A stretch of DNA of 6,927 nucleotides, taken from positions 1 through 6,927 of the forward strand of contig CAJCJC010000312.1 of assembly GCA_903970575.1 (NCBI GenBank), read 5' to 3'. The number at the start of each line of letters is the position of its first letter. Position 1 is the stretch's first letter. This document shows positions 5,650-6,927 of the stretch, in pieces. The notes under the pieces are model-generated. The model saw only the letters and a list, made by a program, of their open reading frames with translations. It was not told the DNA's origin and ran no database searches. The stretch comes from Alphaproteobacteria bacterium (GTDB lineage Bacteria; Pseudomonadota; Alphaproteobacteria; BOG-932; Roseiterribacteraceae). The position numbers and the translations under genes are program-made.

Positions 5650-6579
5650 TCAATGAACCGGATGTATCGGAATGAATACCGGCTTTACGAGATATCGGCG
5701 CGCGATCTCCCGGTAGCCTTTGAAGAAGAAATTGCCGTTGTGATTCAGCACTTTCTCGCGGTTGACGCGATAATAACCCGGTATCCGATACCACGCCAGC
5801 GTGGGTTTCAGATGATGAACGGCGTGCAGATTATTGTAGAGAAACAGCAGGCTGAACACAGGGTTGGATTCGACCGTGGCGACTCTGCCGCCGACCTTGG
5901 TGGCGGCGCGATGCTCGATGAAGGAGCGGAGCAAACCGAGCCCGAAACCGGGATAGGCGATGACAAGGATGTAATACCACCACGCCATGCCGCATACGCC
6001 CGACACATACCAGAACAGGAGCGCCACGGCGGCGACATGCACCGCCCAGTGCTTCAGGTGGGACCGGTCGCCGCGGCGAACGCGCCCGATCTCACGCTCC
6101 GTCAATTTCGCCAGTCGCAGAAGGGGCCCGATCGTCATGCGACCCAGAAGCGTCTGATTGAACAGCAAAACCGATCGCCAGACGGGGCTTGCGGCCGCCC
6201 ATTCGGCCTTCTTCACGTAATAGGATTCTGTATCGACGCCGGGGACCGTCAGATAGGTGTTGCGGTGATGGGTGGAATGGCTCTTGCGATAAAGCGGAAA
6301 CGGAAACCAAAGGCCGAGGGGCGGAAAGACGATCGCCACGCGCAACCAGGCGGGAACACCGCGGAAGCTGTGAATCGCCTCATGCTGCAAAGAGAACTGC
6401 CAAGCGATCAGATAGGCGCCTATCGGCATCTCCAGCCACCACGGGATCACGCGATGAAACCAGATCAAGCCGGCCCAAAGCGTATAGATCGCGATGGCGA
6501 CAAGAATGGTCGGCCCATCCCAATCCCAGAATTTTCGCGCCGCGAAATTCATCTCCATTTTCCGGTAATCCGCCGCCAT
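5650..6579 (-). CDS. Membrane fatty acid desaturase, second type (HEAIH / HSTHH / HAVHH)
   Basis: A 309-residue integral-membrane di-iron protein, unlike the desaturase at 2213-3238 in its boxes and spacing. Histidine boxes are HEAIH (66-70), HSTHH (101-105) and NNLHAVHH (249-256), with an additional conserved-looking SFIEHR (219-224). Hydrophobic stretches at about 24-41, 50-65, 79-95, 178-197 and 200-218 fit a four-to-six-helix desaturase or hydroxylase. Membrane desaturases, hydroxylases and ketolases share this scaffold, so a chemistry other than desaturation is possible. I start it at the ATG at 6579-6577 (MAADYRKMEMNF...). The open frame runs further upstream, but those codons have poor protein character and cross the operator and the divergent regulator start. 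ATGs at residues 8 and 10 are alternatives. The Shine-Dalgarno is weak for all of them. It lies upstream of the CFA-type gene on the same strand and divergent from a GntR regulator. Confidence 0.88.
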   Translation of the reverse strand: MAADYRKMEMNFAARKFWDWDGPTILVAIAIYTLWAGLIWFHRVIPWWLEMPIGAYLIAWQFSLQHEAIHSFRGVPAWLRVAIVFPPLGLWFPFPLYRKSHSTHHRNTYLTVPGVDTESYYVKKAEWAAASPVWRSVLLFNQTLLGRMTIGPLLRLAKLTEREIGRVRRGDRSHLKHWAVHVAAVALLFWYVSGVCGMAWWYYILVIAYPGFGLGLLRSFIEHRAATKVGGRVATVESNPVFSLLFLYNNLHAVHHLKPTLAWYRIPGYYRVNREKVLNHNGNFFFKGYREIARRYLVKPVFIPIHPVH

Positions 6580-6590
6580 ACACGACCCAA

Positions 6591-6610
6591 TATAATAGAC
6601 AGGTATAGAC
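6591..6610. promoter_or_regulatory. Candidate HutC-type GntR operator in the divergent promoter region
   Basis: GTATAGAC at 6603-6610 (GTCTATAC on the other strand) matches GT-N-TA-N-AC, the published consensus of HutC-subfamily GntR regulators, exactly. A second ATAGAC half lies 10 bp away at 6595-6600, one helical turn from the ATAGAC at 6605-6610. A perfect -10 hexamer TATAAT on the plus strand (6591-6596) overlaps the second half. It would serve the regulator gene, though I find no good -35. The site lies 12-31 bp upstream of the desaturase ATG and about 65 bp upstream of the regulator ATG, so one bound dimer could control both. Confidence 0.5.
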
Positions 6611-6674
6611 AAGTTAATAGGGTTTGTGGCGTTTTGGGATTGTTTTCGGCTTATCGCCGTTTCACACATTCGAC

Positions 6675-6927
6675 ATGACGATATCCAGAGCCAGAGTTCA
6701 GCCGATCGCCGCAACGACCGAGCCCCCGGAAGGTGGGCCCCGCCCGCTCTATCAGCGGGTGAAGGAGTATGTTCTGGATCATATCGAAAGCGGCGAACTC
6801 GCGCCCGGCCATCGCCTGCCCTCGGAACATGAGCTGGTGCGGATTCTCGGCGTGAGCCGCATGACCGCGAACCGGGCGCTGCGCGAATTGATGGCGGAGG
6901 GAACCCTGACCCGACTGCCCGGAGTCG
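6675..6927 (+). CDS. GntR-family regulator, HutC subfamily (N-terminal part, cut by window end)
   Basis: The first 84 codons are present and the gene runs off the window. Residues about 24-84 form the GntR winged helix-turn-helix: PLYQRVKEYVLDHIESGELAPGHRLPSEHEL, then the recognition-helix segment GVSRMTANRALREL and the wing start LTRLPGV. The 'SRMTxNRALREL' form is that of histidine-utilisation repressors (HutC), but the C-terminal UTRA effector domain that would test this lies outside. Residues 1-23 are an unstructured-looking extension. The ATG at 6675 has no clear Shine-Dalgarno; no better in-frame start was seen. The gene is divergent from a desaturase and shares with it an operator-like site matching the HutC consensus, so autoregulation plus control of the desaturase is plausible. 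It may equally be the first gene of a hut operon to the right. Confidence 0.9.
   Translation, partial: MTISRARVQPIAATTEPPEGGPRPLYQRVKEYVLDHIESGELAPGHRLPSEHELVRILGVSRMTANRALRELMAEGTLTRLPGV

Noticed and set aside
5653..6678. Long plus-strand open frame (341 codons) opposite the second desaturase
   Set aside because: It is the antisense of a gene with three intact histidine boxes. Its translation is charged and low in recognisable motifs, and it has no Shine-Dalgarno.
6580..6714. N-terminal extension of the second desaturase to an ATG at 6714
   Set aside because: The extra 45 residues do not look like desaturase sequence, cross the operator-like site, and overlap the divergent regulator start.

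Overview
The window reads as a GC-rich alphaproteobacterial chromosome segment, probably Hyphomicrobiales. That placement rests on the look of the small cold-shock protein with its structured leader, the DUF6134/CFA-type pair and the HutC-like regulator; no rRNA, tRNA or other marker fixes it. I see no insertion sequence, integrase, CRISPR array or phage gene.

Layout. (a) Plus strand, 174-1700: an SRPBCC-fold protein directly abutting (TGA-GTG) a secreted diheme cytochrome c that resembles thiosulfate dehydrogenase TsdA. (b) Plus strand, about 1770-3238: a cold-shock protein with its own promoter and a structured leader of about 130 nt, then a strong hairpin, then a membrane fatty acid desaturase with three histidine boxes. 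(c) 3334-3543: a small conserved-type hypothetical protein. (d) Minus strand, 6579 down to 3584: a second, different membrane desaturase, a cyclopropane-fatty-acid-synthase-type methyltransferase, and an exported DUF6134 protein whose start overlaps the methyltransferase stop by ATGA. (e) Plus strand from 6675: the first 84 codons of a HutC-subfamily GntR regulator, divergent from the second desaturase and cut by the window end.

How it fits together. Most of the window concerns modification of membrane lipid acyl chains: two desaturases introduce double bonds and a SAM-dependent enzyme methylates or cyclopropanates them. One desaturase follows a cold-shock gene, which suggests cold adaptation. 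The other shares its upstream region with a GntR regulator, and that region holds an exact match to the HutC-type operator consensus (GT-N-TA-N-AC). The cytochrome/SRPBCC pair is a separate periplasmic redox unit.

Most unusual point. The DUF6134 gene is split between two frames. Its start, Shine-Dalgarno and signal peptide lie in one frame and its conserved body lies in the -1 frame. The switch zone holds a C6 run followed 11 nt later by a perfect 13-bp inverted repeat. This is either a recent disabling indel, a sequencing error at a hard hairpin, or a candidate programmed -1 frameshift.
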